Of a stretch of 5,787 nucleotides of DNA, positions 1 to 5,031 are shown one piece after another. The DNA is taken from the NCBI GenBank assembly GCA_030549955.1, contig JAUQQI010000115.1, positions 1 to 5,787 on the forward strand, read 5' to 3'. The translations under genes and the position numbers were made by a program. Positions within the stretch are counted from its first letter, which is position 1; each line of letters begins with the position of its first letter. Under the pieces are notes generated by a model, which ran no database searches, was not told the origin of the DNA, and saw nothing but the letters and a program-made list of their open reading frames with translations. This stretch comes from Chloroflexota bacterium. Lineage in GTDB: Bacteria > Chloroflexota > Dehalococcoidia > JAUQQI01.

Positions 1-637
1 GACCCTCCGTGCTAAGCTCCGGGTCCAGACCCGGGCCGAACTCAAAAAGCTTCACCAGGCCCTTAAAACGACGACGATCTACGTCACCCACGATCAGGTC
101 GAGGCGATGACGATGGGGACCCGGATTGCGGTGATGAACAATGGGGTTCTCCAGCAGGTCGATACCCCCCAGAACGTTTACGACCATCCGGTCAACATCT
201 TTGTGGCCGGGTTCATCGGGAGCCCGGCAATGAACTTTTTCCCGGGCCGGCTCATAACCGAGGATGGCCGGCTCCTTGTCGACGTGGGCGATTTCCGGGT
301 CGAAGTCCCCGGCCGGCTTGGGGAGGCGATTCGGGTCCGGGCGGCGGACTCGGCCGTGGTGCTTGGGGTGCGGCCGGAGCATATCCGGCTTTCAGGGCCA
401 GACCGGCCGGCAATCCGGTGCCGGGTGGAGGTGGTCGAGCCTTTGGGCAGCGAGACGCTGGTTCATGTGACCAGCGGGCGGCACACCTGGACCGTCTGGC
501 TCCCGGGCATGCTCGGGGTCGAGCCCGGTATGAACCTGGGGCTGGAATTCGAGGCCGAAAAGCTTCACCTTTTTGATGCCCGGACCGAACGGTCCTTGAT
601 CGAGCCGGAGCTGAGGGCCGCAGTCCGGTCAGGTTAA
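1..637 (+). CDS. ABC transporter ATP-binding protein, MalK/UgpC-like (5' end missing)
   Basis: ATPase subunit of a sugar-type ABC importer, acting at the inner face of the membrane by energising the two permeases encoded downstream. The frame is open from base 2, so 211 residues are visible. Family members are about 360 residues, so Walker A, Q-loop, signature and Walker B lie upstream. Visible parts in order: the segment after the D-loop (KLRVQTRAELKKLHQ), the H-loop THDQVEAMTM with the switch histidine at bases 89-91, the linker FIGSPAMNF, and a C-terminal TOBE/OB-type domain with LGVRPEHIRL near 358-387. The ATG at 107 is internal to the family alignment and is not the start. One oddity: the first visible residues read TLRAKLR where the family usually has NLDAKLR (see findings). 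The stop is TAA 635-637, 22 nt before the binding-protein gene. The substrate is not indicated by this subunit; some members of the family serve several importers. Confidence 0.95.
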   Translation, partial: TLRAKLRVQTRAELKKLHQALKTTTIYVTHDQVEAMTMGTRIAVMNNGVLQQVDTPQNVYDHPVNIFVAGFIGSPAMNFFPGRLITEDGRLLVDVGDFRVEVPGRLGEAIRVRAADSAVVLGVRPEHIRLSGPDRPAIRCRVEVVEPLGSETLVHVTSGRHTWTVWLPGMLGVEPGMNLGLEFEAEKLHLFDARTERSLIEPELRAAVRSG

Positions 638-647
638 GAATCCAAAA

Positions 648-654
648 GGGGAGG
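648..654 (+). promoter_or_regulatory. Ribosome binding site of the ABC substrate-binding protein
   Basis: GGGGAGG lies 5 nt upstream of the ATG at 660. It fixes the start, because the twin-arginine signal begins a few residues later and no better start is nearby. Confidence 0.8.
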
Positions 655-659
655 TCAAA

Positions 660-1988
660 ATGGGCAAGCCGTGGCGCAAGGTTATTACCCGGCGGGAGTT
701 TCTGGGAAGTGCCCTGGCGGTCGGGGCGGGGGCAGTTGCGGCCGCCTGCGCCCCGAGCCAGCCGGCCCAGCAGGCGCCGGCGGTTCAGGGACGTCCGACC
801 CAGCTGCTGGTCCTCTGGCAGTCGAGCTTCGTTCAGGAGCAGGATAAGCTGCTTGACCAGATGGCCCAGGATTGGGGCAAGAAGAATAACGTCGAGGTTC
901 GGGTTGAGCACATCGCTTACAACGACACGCCGGCCCGGATTGCGGCCGCAATCCAGGCCGGGTCAGGGCCGGACGTCATTCGCTGGACCCAGGGCTGGGC
1001 CTGGATCTACGAAAATTCGCTGGTGGATGTCTCCAAAGAAGTTGAGGACCTGATCAAGCGGCTGGGTGGCATTTACCCGGACGCCGAGGCGTACAACAAG
1101 GTCGGCGGCGTCTGGCGGGCCGTCCCTTGGAGCGTAAACCCCGGGGTCTTCGTCTACCGGACCGACTATTTTCAGGAGGCCAGGGTCCAGGTCCCGACAA
1201 CCTGGGATGAGTTTATCCAGGTCGGCAAGAAGCTAAAGGCCTACGGCAAGCCGATCGGCCAGGCCCTGGGCCACTCTTATGGGGACCCGCCCGGCTTCTG
1301 GTATCCGTGGCTCTGGGCCTGGGGCGGAAAGGAGGTCCTCGAGGACGGCAAGACCGTGGCCCTGGAGAGCGACGCCACCCTCCTGGCCGTCGAAAAGGCC
1401 GTCGAGCTGTTTTACGGCGCCCTCGATGAGAGTGGCCTCTCATGGGATGACACCTCCAACAACCGGGCATATCTGGCCGAACAGATTTCGTGCACCCTGA
1501 ACGGGGCCAGCATCTACTTCGTCGCCAAACGGGACTTCCCGAAGGTCGCCCAGGTATCGGACCACTTCGTCCACCCGCGGGGTCCGGCGGGCCAGTTCTC
1601 CCTTCATGCCCTGTTCAGCCTGGGCATCATGTCTTACTCCAAGAATGTCCAGGCGGCGAAGGACCTGATAATGTACCTGATGGACCCTCAGCAGTACTCG
1701 AAGTGGGTGGACGTCGGCCTGGCGTACGAGTTTGCGCCCTTCAAGTACTCGGAGAACGACCCGGTTTGGAATAAGGACCCGAAAATCAAGGCCTTCCGGG
1801 ACATTGTTGTGAACGGGTCCGGCCGGTGGCCGGGCTGGCCGGGGCCGCCGACGGCGAAGGCAGCCCAGGTCCGGGAGGCCTACATCATCGTTGACCTGTT
1901 TGCCAAGGCCTGCTCCCGGGAATTCAAGCCGGCCGATGCCGTGAAGTGGGCGGCCGGCCAGCTCCGCCAGATTTACGGCCGGTCTTGA
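660..1988 (+). CDS. ABC transporter substrate-binding lipoprotein, family 1 (sugar type)
   Basis: Extracellular solute-binding protein, 442 residues, the usual size for family 1. It captures the ligand outside the membrane and delivers it to the permease pair. The N-terminus has a twin-arginine motif TRREFLG (residues 10-16), a hydrophobic stretch, and a lipobox-like VAAAC with Cys30 as the likely lipidated residue. An Ala/Pro/Gln-rich tether follows. Family signatures are AGSGPDVI (100-107), a VPWSVNPGVFVYRTDYF segment (155-171) and PTTWDEF (179-185). The protein is rich in tryptophan (19 residues), clustered at 109-115, 214-221 and 390-393; aromatic clusters often stack on sugar rings, so a carbohydrate or polyol ligand is plausible but unproven. 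The lipobox has Ala rather than Leu at -3, so lipidation is likely but not certain. Its place between the ATPase and two permeases confirms the importer role. A stem-loop overlaps its stop codon. Confidence 0.95.
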   Translation: MGKPWRKVITRREFLGSALAVGAGAVAAACAPSQPAQQAPAVQGRPTQLLVLWQSSFVQEQDKLLDQMAQDWGKKNNVEVRVEHIAYNDTPARIAAAIQAGSGPDVIRWTQGWAWIYENSLVDVSKEVEDLIKRLGGIYPDAEAYNKVGGVWRAVPWSVNPGVFVYRTDYFQEARVQVPTTWDEFIQVGKKLKAYGKPIGQALGHSYGDPPGFWYPWLWAWGGKEVLEDGKTVALESDATLLAVEKAVELFYGALDESGLSWDDTSNNRAYLAEQISCTLNGASIYFVAKRDFPKVAQVSDHFVHPRGPAGQFSLHALFSLGIMSYSKNVQAAKDLIMYLMDPQQYSKWVDVGLAYEFAPFKYSENDPVWNKDPKIKAFRDIVVNGSGRWPGWPGPPTAKAAQVREAYIIVDLFAKACSREFKPADAVKWAAGQLRQIYGRS

Positions 1989-2006
1989 CCTTACGCCGAC
2001 CGGCCG
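1976..2006 (+). promoter_or_regulatory. Intercistronic stem-loop between binding protein and permease
   Basis: A perfect 9-bp inverted repeat, CGGCCGGTC (1976-1984) and GACCGGCCG (1998-2006), is separated by a 13-nt loop that contains the TGA stop of the binding-protein gene. Eight of nine pairs are G-C. There is no T-run after it, so it is not a standard intrinsic terminator. Hairpins at this junction are known in other ABC importer operons (for example malE-malF), where they stabilise the upstream message or limit read-through, giving more binding protein than permease. That role here is inferred. CCGG/GGCC words are common in this window, which makes a chance repeat somewhat more likely. 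Confidence 0.55.
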
Positions 2007-2012
2007 CTCCTG

Positions 2013-2019
2013 AAGGAGG
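2013..2019 (+). promoter_or_regulatory. Ribosome binding site of the MalF-like permease
   Basis: AAGGAGG lies 6 nt upstream of a GTG at 2026 and decides this start, since there is no ATG close to it. The bases just before it (CTCC, 2007-2010) are complementary to GGAG (2015-2018), so a small hairpin with a TGAA loop could partly mask the site. Confidence 0.8.
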
Positions 2020-2025
2020 CCTGCA

Positions 2026-2973
2026 GTGGCTGAAAAGGGCGCCCTGGCCGAAGCGCCCCCGGTAGCCGTTGCGAAAAAGCCGGCCCGGCCCTGGGACCCG
2101 CGGCTTCTTCTCGAACGGGAGGAAGTCCTGGGTTACCTGCTGATGCTGCCGGCCCTGGGGCTGCTGACTACGTTCGTTGTCTACCCGTTTCTGTACGGCA
2201 TCTGGCTGTCGCTGACCGACAGCCGGATCGGGGTTCCCGGCGGGTTCGTCGGCCTCAAGAATTTCATTGAGCTGACCCGGGATTCAATTTTCCAGCAGAC
2301 TTTCCGCAACACTTTTCTCTATACGGGGGTCACAACGGTCTTTAAGCTGGCCTTCGGGCTTGCGGTGGCCGTTCTGCTCAACAACACGTTCCCCCTGAAG
2401 AGGTTCGTCCGGGCGGCCGTGCTCCTGCCCTGGATCGTCCCCACGGTCCTGAGTGCCCTCGCCTGGCTCTGGATGTTTGACTCGACATTCAGCGTGATTA
2501 ACTGGATGCTCGCCCGTTTTGGGATTAAGGGGCCGGTCTGGCTCGGGACCAATCCCTGGCCGATGATTTCGCTGATGGCCGTAAACATCTGGCGGGGCAC
2601 CCCGTTTTATGCGATAAGCTTTCTGGCCGGAATGCAGGTCATTAACCAGGAGCTTTACGAGGCGGCAGCTATCGACGGGGCGAGCCGCTGGCAGATGTTC
2701 CGGCACATTACCCTGCCAACGCTCCGGCCGGTCATAATCATCGTCGTCCTGCTTTCGGTCATCCTGACCTTCTCGGACTTTCAGTTGATTTACGTGCTGA
2801 CCCGCGGCGGTCCGGCGAACAGCACCCACCTGTTTGCAACTCTGGCCTACCAGGTGGGGCTACCCTCCGGGGAGATCGGCCTCGGGGCGGCGATTTCCCT
2901 GTTCATCTTCCCGGCCCTGTGCCTAACGGTTTTTCTCACCCTCTGGTATATGCGCCGGCAGGAGCTCGACTGA
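2026..2973 (+). CDS. ABC transporter permease, MalF-like (first permease)
   Basis: Integral membrane subunit of the sugar-type importer, 315 residues with a GTG start. After a charged, Pro/Ala-rich cytoplasmic N-terminus (1-32) there are about six hydrophobic segments, near 34-62, 95-118, 127-152, 176-203, 233-258 and 284-308. The EAA loop that docks on the ATPase is clear: EAAAIDGA at 212-219, then the rest of the motif through ITLPTLRP (228-235). RNTFLYTG at 94-101 and the DFQLIYVLTRGGP stretch after 250 are typical of this permease family. It pairs with the permease that begins 1 nt after its stop, so the two are probably translationally coupled. Length and layout are normal for CUT1 permeases with six helices; MalF of enteric bacteria is longer. 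The transported sugar cannot be told from this subunit. Confidence 0.95.
   Translation: MAEKGALAEAPPVAVAKKPARPWDPRLLLEREEVLGYLLMLPALGLLTTFVVYPFLYGIWLSLTDSRIGVPGGFVGLKNFIELTRDSIFQQTFRNTFLYTGVTTVFKLAFGLAVAVLLNNTFPLKRFVRAAVLLPWIVPTVLSALAWLWMFDSTFSVINWMLARFGIKGPVWLGTNPWPMISLMAVNIWRGTPFYAISFLAGMQVINQELYEAAAIDGASRWQMFRHITLPTLRPVIIIVVLLSVILTFSDFQLIYVLTRGGPANSTHLFATLAYQVGLPSGEIGLGAAISLFIFPALCLTVFLTLWYMRRQELD
2960..2964 (+). promoter_or_regulatory. Ribosome binding site of the MalG-like permease, inside the upstream gene
   Basis: AGGAG lies within the last codons of the first permease, 10 nt before the ATG at 2975. The spacing is on the long side. Stop TGA 2971-2973 and start ATG 2975-2977 are separated by one base, which favours re-initiation by ribosomes finishing the upstream gene. 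Confidence 0.55.
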
Positions 2974-2974
2974 G

Positions 2975-3823
2975 ATGACGCCCCGGCCTGTGGCAATCCT
3001 GGACCGGTTTATCAGCATCTACGTGCCGGTGGTTATCACCCTGGTGCTGTTGCTCTTTCCCTTCTACTGGATGGCGGTGACCTCGGTTAAGCCCAACGCC
3101 GAGCTTTTCGACGTAAAGGCGAACCCCTTTATCGTTCTGAGGCCGACCCTGGAGCACTACCGCTACCTGTTTGAGCGGACCCTTTTTGCCAACTGGCTTT
3201 TGAATACGACCGTCGTGGCCGCCCTCTCGACGGCGATCTCCCTGGTCCTGTCGGTCCCGGCCGGGTACGCCCTGGCCCGGTTCCGGTTTCCGGGCGGAAC
3301 CCTTCTGGGCTGGGGAATCTTTGTAACCTATCTGGTGCCCCAGACCCTGCTCTTCCTGCCCCTTACCCAGGTGATCAACTGGCTCGGCCTGGCGAACACC
3401 ATCTGGTCGCTGGTGCTAACTTACCCGACGTTCCTGGTGCCGTTCGGGTCGTGGCTGCTCATCGGGTATTTCCGGTCGATCCCGAAGGACCTCGAGGAGT
3501 CGGCCCTGGTCGATGGGGCCACGCGGCTCCAGGCCCTTGTAAGGATTGCCCTGCCGCTCGCCTTGCCCGGAATCCTGTCGGTGGGCATATTCTCGTTCAC
3601 CCTTTCCTGGAACGAGTTTATCTACGCCCTGGTCTTTATATCCGACCCGGTTAATAAGACTGTGCCGGTTGGGGTGACTTCGGAGCTCATCCGGGGCGAC
3701 GTCTTCTTCTGGGGAAGCCTCATGGCCGGGGCCCTGTTGGGGTCGGTCCCGGTGGCCCTGATTTACTCATTTTTCGTGGAATACTTCGTTGCCGGCCTGA
3801 CCGCCGGGGCTGTCAAAGGCTGA
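2975..3823 (+). CDS. ABC transporter permease, MalG-like (second permease)
   Basis: Second membrane subunit of the importer, 282 residues, the normal length for MalG-type permeases. Hydrophobic segments lie near 13-36, 75-98, 108-132, 141-166, 197-220 and 245-270. The EAA loop reads ESALVDGA at 175-182, continuing to IALPLALPG (191-199); Ser replaces the first Ala of EAA, a variation seen in MalG-type proteins. The motifs LNTTVVA (76-82), PAGYALARFRFPG (95-107) and FSFTLSWNEFIYAL (206-219) are characteristic of this family. It forms the translocation channel with the MalF-like partner. The ATG follows the upstream stop by one base, and the DoxX-like remnant starts 30 nt after its own stop. 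Nothing is missing or unusual in this gene. Confidence 0.95.
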   Translation: MTPRPVAILDRFISIYVPVVITLVLLLFPFYWMAVTSVKPNAELFDVKANPFIVLRPTLEHYRYLFERTLFANWLLNTTVVAALSTAISLVLSVPAGYALARFRFPGGTLLGWGIFVTYLVPQTLLFLPLTQVINWLGLANTIWSLVLTYPTFLVPFGSWLLIGYFRSIPKDLEESALVDGATRLQALVRIALPLALPGILSVGIFSFTLSWNEFIYALVFISDPVNKTVPVGVTSELIRGDVFFWGSLMAGALLGSVPVALIYSFFVEYFVAGLTAGAVKG

Positions 3824-3833
3824 ACCTGCCCAT

Positions 3834-3855
3834 AACCGAGGGGAGGGTATCGGTT
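3834..3855 (+). promoter_or_regulatory. Ribosome binding site and start-codon hairpin of the DoxX-like gene
   Basis: GGGGAGGG (3840-3847) sits 6 nt before a TTG start at 3854 and fixes that start. The flanking bases AACCGA (3834-3839) and TCGGTT (3850-3855) are perfectly complementary, so the mRNA can form a 6-bp stem with the ribosome site in the 10-nt loop and the first two bases of the start codon in the stem. Any effect on translation is inferred. Confidence 0.45.
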
Positions 3856-4471
3856 GGCGGAGGCCCGGCCCTTGCGGTGGCTTATCTGGCTGGTAATCGT
3901 GGCTGCCCTTCCGACCCCGGCTGCCGCCCACGTCCGGTGGTTCGTTCCGGAGTGGATGCGCCCTCAGCCGCCGGGCTTGGGTCTGATCTTTGGGTGGCCG
4001 ACCCCGGCCGTGGTCACCGCGAGCCTCGGGCTATTTGTTAGCCTGCGGCTGGTCGAGCGGCTGGTCGGCACCCCTCACTGGCCGGATCCCAGTTCTCTTG
4101 CCTACATGGAACCCTCGGCCACGGCGCTGCTCGCCGTTCACACCGGTATCAGCCTGGTCTGGTTCGCTTACCAGGGCAACCTCTTTGTCCCCCAGCTCGG
4201 CCTGCCGCCTAACCTGCTGGGGTGGATGCTGGTTGCACTTCAGACCTTCGTGGGGTTCACGTTCATTAAGGGTCTTTTTGACCGGGCGGGAGCCTTGCTG
4301 CTCATCCTGGTCTTTTTCCGCGGCGTTCTCGTGTCCCGCCGGTCGCGATGCTGGACCAGCTTCACTAGGTTGGGGTCGCGGTGGCCCTCTTTGTGCTGGG
4401 TCGCACCATACCGGCCGAGCGGGTCGCCCGGAGGCTGGCCTGGCTTCCTCGCCATGAGACCCGGGCCGTAA
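3854..4471 (+). CDS. 5' fragment of the DoxX-like gene as it would now be translated
   Basis: With the sequence as given, translation from the TTG at 3854 would yield 205 residues. Residues 1 to about 155 are genuine: a short basic start, a hydrophobic segment (8-24) that could be a signal peptide ending PAAA before His26 or a first helix, then hydrophobic segments near 50-66, 88-106, 120-137 and 145-155. From about residue 156 the reading is out of frame and gives an Arg/Ser/Trp/Pro-rich tail with no membrane character, ending at 4471. A product lacking the DoxX core helices encoded downstream is unlikely to work. It is listed separately because it has the only ribosome binding site of the locus. 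Confidence 0.5.
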   Translation: MAEARPLRWLIWLVIVAALPTPAAAHVRWFVPEWMRPQPPGLGLIFGWPTPAVVTASLGLFVSLRLVERLVGTPHWPDPSSLAYMEPSATALLAVHTGISLVWFAYQGNLFVPQLGLPPNLLGWMLVALQTFVGFTFIKGLFDRAGALLLILVFFRGVLVSRRSRCWTSFTRLGSRWPSLCWVAPYRPSGSPGGWPGFLAMRPGP

Positions 4472-4519
4472 CGGCCCTGCGGATTCTGACGGGCATCTCG
4501 CTGGTAATGGCGGCTTTTC

Positions 4520-4897
4520 GAGAAGCTCCTTGCCCCAGAGTTGGGACGGGCTTTCCTGGCCGAGTATCCGCATTTCAACTTCATGCGGTCGGCTCTCAGC
4601 CTGGGCTGGTTCACCGACGACCTGTTTGTTACTGCCGCCGGCATAACCGAGGCCACCATTGGGGTCCTGCTCATTACCGGGGTGCTGACCCGGGTCGTCA
4701 TTTTGGGGATGTGGGTGCCTTTCAATCTGACGGTGCACCTGCTACCGCCAGCGGAGCTTCTAGGCCACCTGCCGCTGTTCGGCATCAATGTACGTCCTGC
4801 TCCTTTACGGTTCGGCCGTACCACCCCGGGTAGCGACCCAGTTGCTCGAGCCGGCTGTCAAGGGCCGGCTGGACGAGGCCCGCCACCGGGGCCTTGA
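4520..4897 (+). pseudogene. DoxX-core fragment, third segment of the broken gene
   Basis: This stretch has the most recognisable part of the family: EKLLAPELGRAFLAEY, a hydrophobic helix around ITEATIGVLLITGVLTRVVIL, and HLLPPAELLGHLPLFGI. Genuine sequence stops at about 4786; beyond an extra A at 4787/4788 this frame runs into Pro/Gly/Arg-rich shadow up to the stop at 4895-4897, while the true C-terminus continues in the next frame to 4934. A TTG at 4541 could be called as a start, but it falls inside the domain and has no convincing ribosome binding site, so I treat this as a fragment and not an independent gene. Confidence 0.55.
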
Positions 4898-4912
4898 CCC
4901 GGGCGGCTTTCG

Positions 4913-4927
4913 GGATCAGCGTGATCC
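4913..4927. promoter_or_regulatory. Perfect dyad GGATCA-GCG-TGATCC, candidate operator
   Basis: Two 6-bp arms, GGATCA (4913-4918) and TGATCC (4922-4927), are perfectly inverted around GCG. The dyad ends 3 bases before the TTGACA box of the candidate promoter for the TctC-like gene, a common place for an activator or overlapping-repressor site. It also lies in the last codons of the DoxX-like remnant. No regulator is encoded in the window, so the operator role is a guess from symmetry and position. Confidence 0.3.
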
Positions 4928-4930
4928 AGG

Positions 4931-4960
4931 TTGACAGCCGGGGCTACCTGACCTGAAAAT
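4931..4960 (+). promoter_or_regulatory. Candidate sigma-70-type promoter of the TctC-like gene
   Basis: The -35 box TTGACA (4931-4936) matches consensus perfectly. An AT-rich hexamer GAAAAT (4955-4960) follows after 18 bp and matches TATAAT at four of six positions. Transcription would start near 4967, giving a leader of about 65 nt. AT-rich patches are rare in this window, which adds some weight; the -10 is weak, so confidence stays low. Confidence 0.35.
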
Positions 4961-4968
4961 TGAGCAGG

Positions 4969-4992
4969 CCGGTTTCGGGAACCGGAATCCCG
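4969..4992 (+). promoter_or_regulatory. Leader hairpin(s) upstream of the TctC-like gene
   Basis: CCGGTT (4969-4974) and AACCGG (4980-4985) form a perfect 6-bp stem with a TCGGG loop. An alternative, overlapping pairing is CGGGA (4976-4980) with TCCCG (4988-4992); TCCCG could also pair with CGGGA at 5012-5016, next to the ribosome binding site. No T-run follows, so it is not a clear terminator for the upstream unit. Competing pairings in a short leader can be regulatory, but I recognise no known riboswitch. Confidence 0.25.
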
Positions 4993-5015
4993 TCTCTGGC
5001 CTCAGCGACTCCGGG

Positions 5016-5024
5016 AAAGGAGGG
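5016..5024 (+). promoter_or_regulatory. Ribosome binding site of the TctC-like gene
   Basis: AAAGGAGGG is a near-perfect Shine-Dalgarno site 7 nt before a GTG at 5032. It sets the start just ahead of the twin-arginine signal. Confidence 0.8.
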
Positions 5025-5031
5025 ATTAAAG

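Larger units (their letters stand above)
3854..4934 (+). pseudogene. DoxX-like multi-pass membrane protein, broken by frameshifts and a stop
   Basis: One membrane-protein gene of about 358 codons read in shifting frames. Segment 1 (TTG 3854 to about 4317) has a hydrophobic N-terminus ending PAAAHVRWFV, then several membrane helices. Segment 2 (about 4336-4515) reads PPVAMLDQLH, then TAG at 4366-4368, then VGVAVALFVLG and RILTGISLVMAAF. Segment 3 (4520-4786) reads EKLLAPELGRAFLAEYPHF through the helix around GITEATIGVLLITGV to LLGHLPLFGI. Segment 4 (4788-4934) reads MYVLLLYG to a TGA at 4932-4934. The helix pattern, the K/E-rich loop after the first DoxX helix and the GHLP-GI-YVLLLYG ending suggest DoxX/DoxD-like proteins. 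Most bacterial members have no firm function; some are linked to redox or sulfur metabolism. The flanking genes are intact. Whether this is true decay or sequence error cannot be settled here; the single-gene origin is well supported by the continuous family-like sequence. Confidence 0.7.

Noticed and set aside
252..911. Long open frame on the - strand (219 residues)
   Set aside because: It lies opposite the ATPase and binding-protein genes, both with clear family motifs. Its translation is Pro/Arg/Gly-rich with no recognisable domain, as expected for the antisense of GC-rich coding DNA.
1820..1850. GGCCGG-rich tandem-like stretch
   Set aside because: It encodes GRWPGWPGPP within the binding protein; codon choice explains the repetition, and there is no regular repeat unit.
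1976..2006. Intrinsic terminator after the binding-protein gene
   Set aside because: The stem is strong but is followed by CTCCTGAAGGAGG, not a T-run, and the permeases of the same importer follow directly.
4031..4738. Long open frame on the - strand opposite the DoxX-like remnant (235 residues)
   Set aside because: Low-complexity Pro/Gln/Gly/Arg-rich translation with no domain, while the + strand carries continuous membrane-protein sequence across its frames. Treated as a shadow.
4313..4788. Programmed ribosomal frameshifting in the DoxX-like gene
   Set aside because: Three or four separate shifts plus a TAG would all have to be bypassed, and no typical slippery heptamer with a downstream structure is apparent. 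Decay or error is simpler.
4381..4833. Independent gene starting at GTG 4381
   Set aside because: Its first 45 or so residues are genuine DoxX-like sequence that continues from upstream across the TAG. After about 4518 the reading is out of frame. There is no ribosome binding site before 4381, so it is a piece of the broken gene.
4969..4992. Intrinsic terminator for the ABC operon
   Set aside because: The hairpin is short and no T-run follows it.
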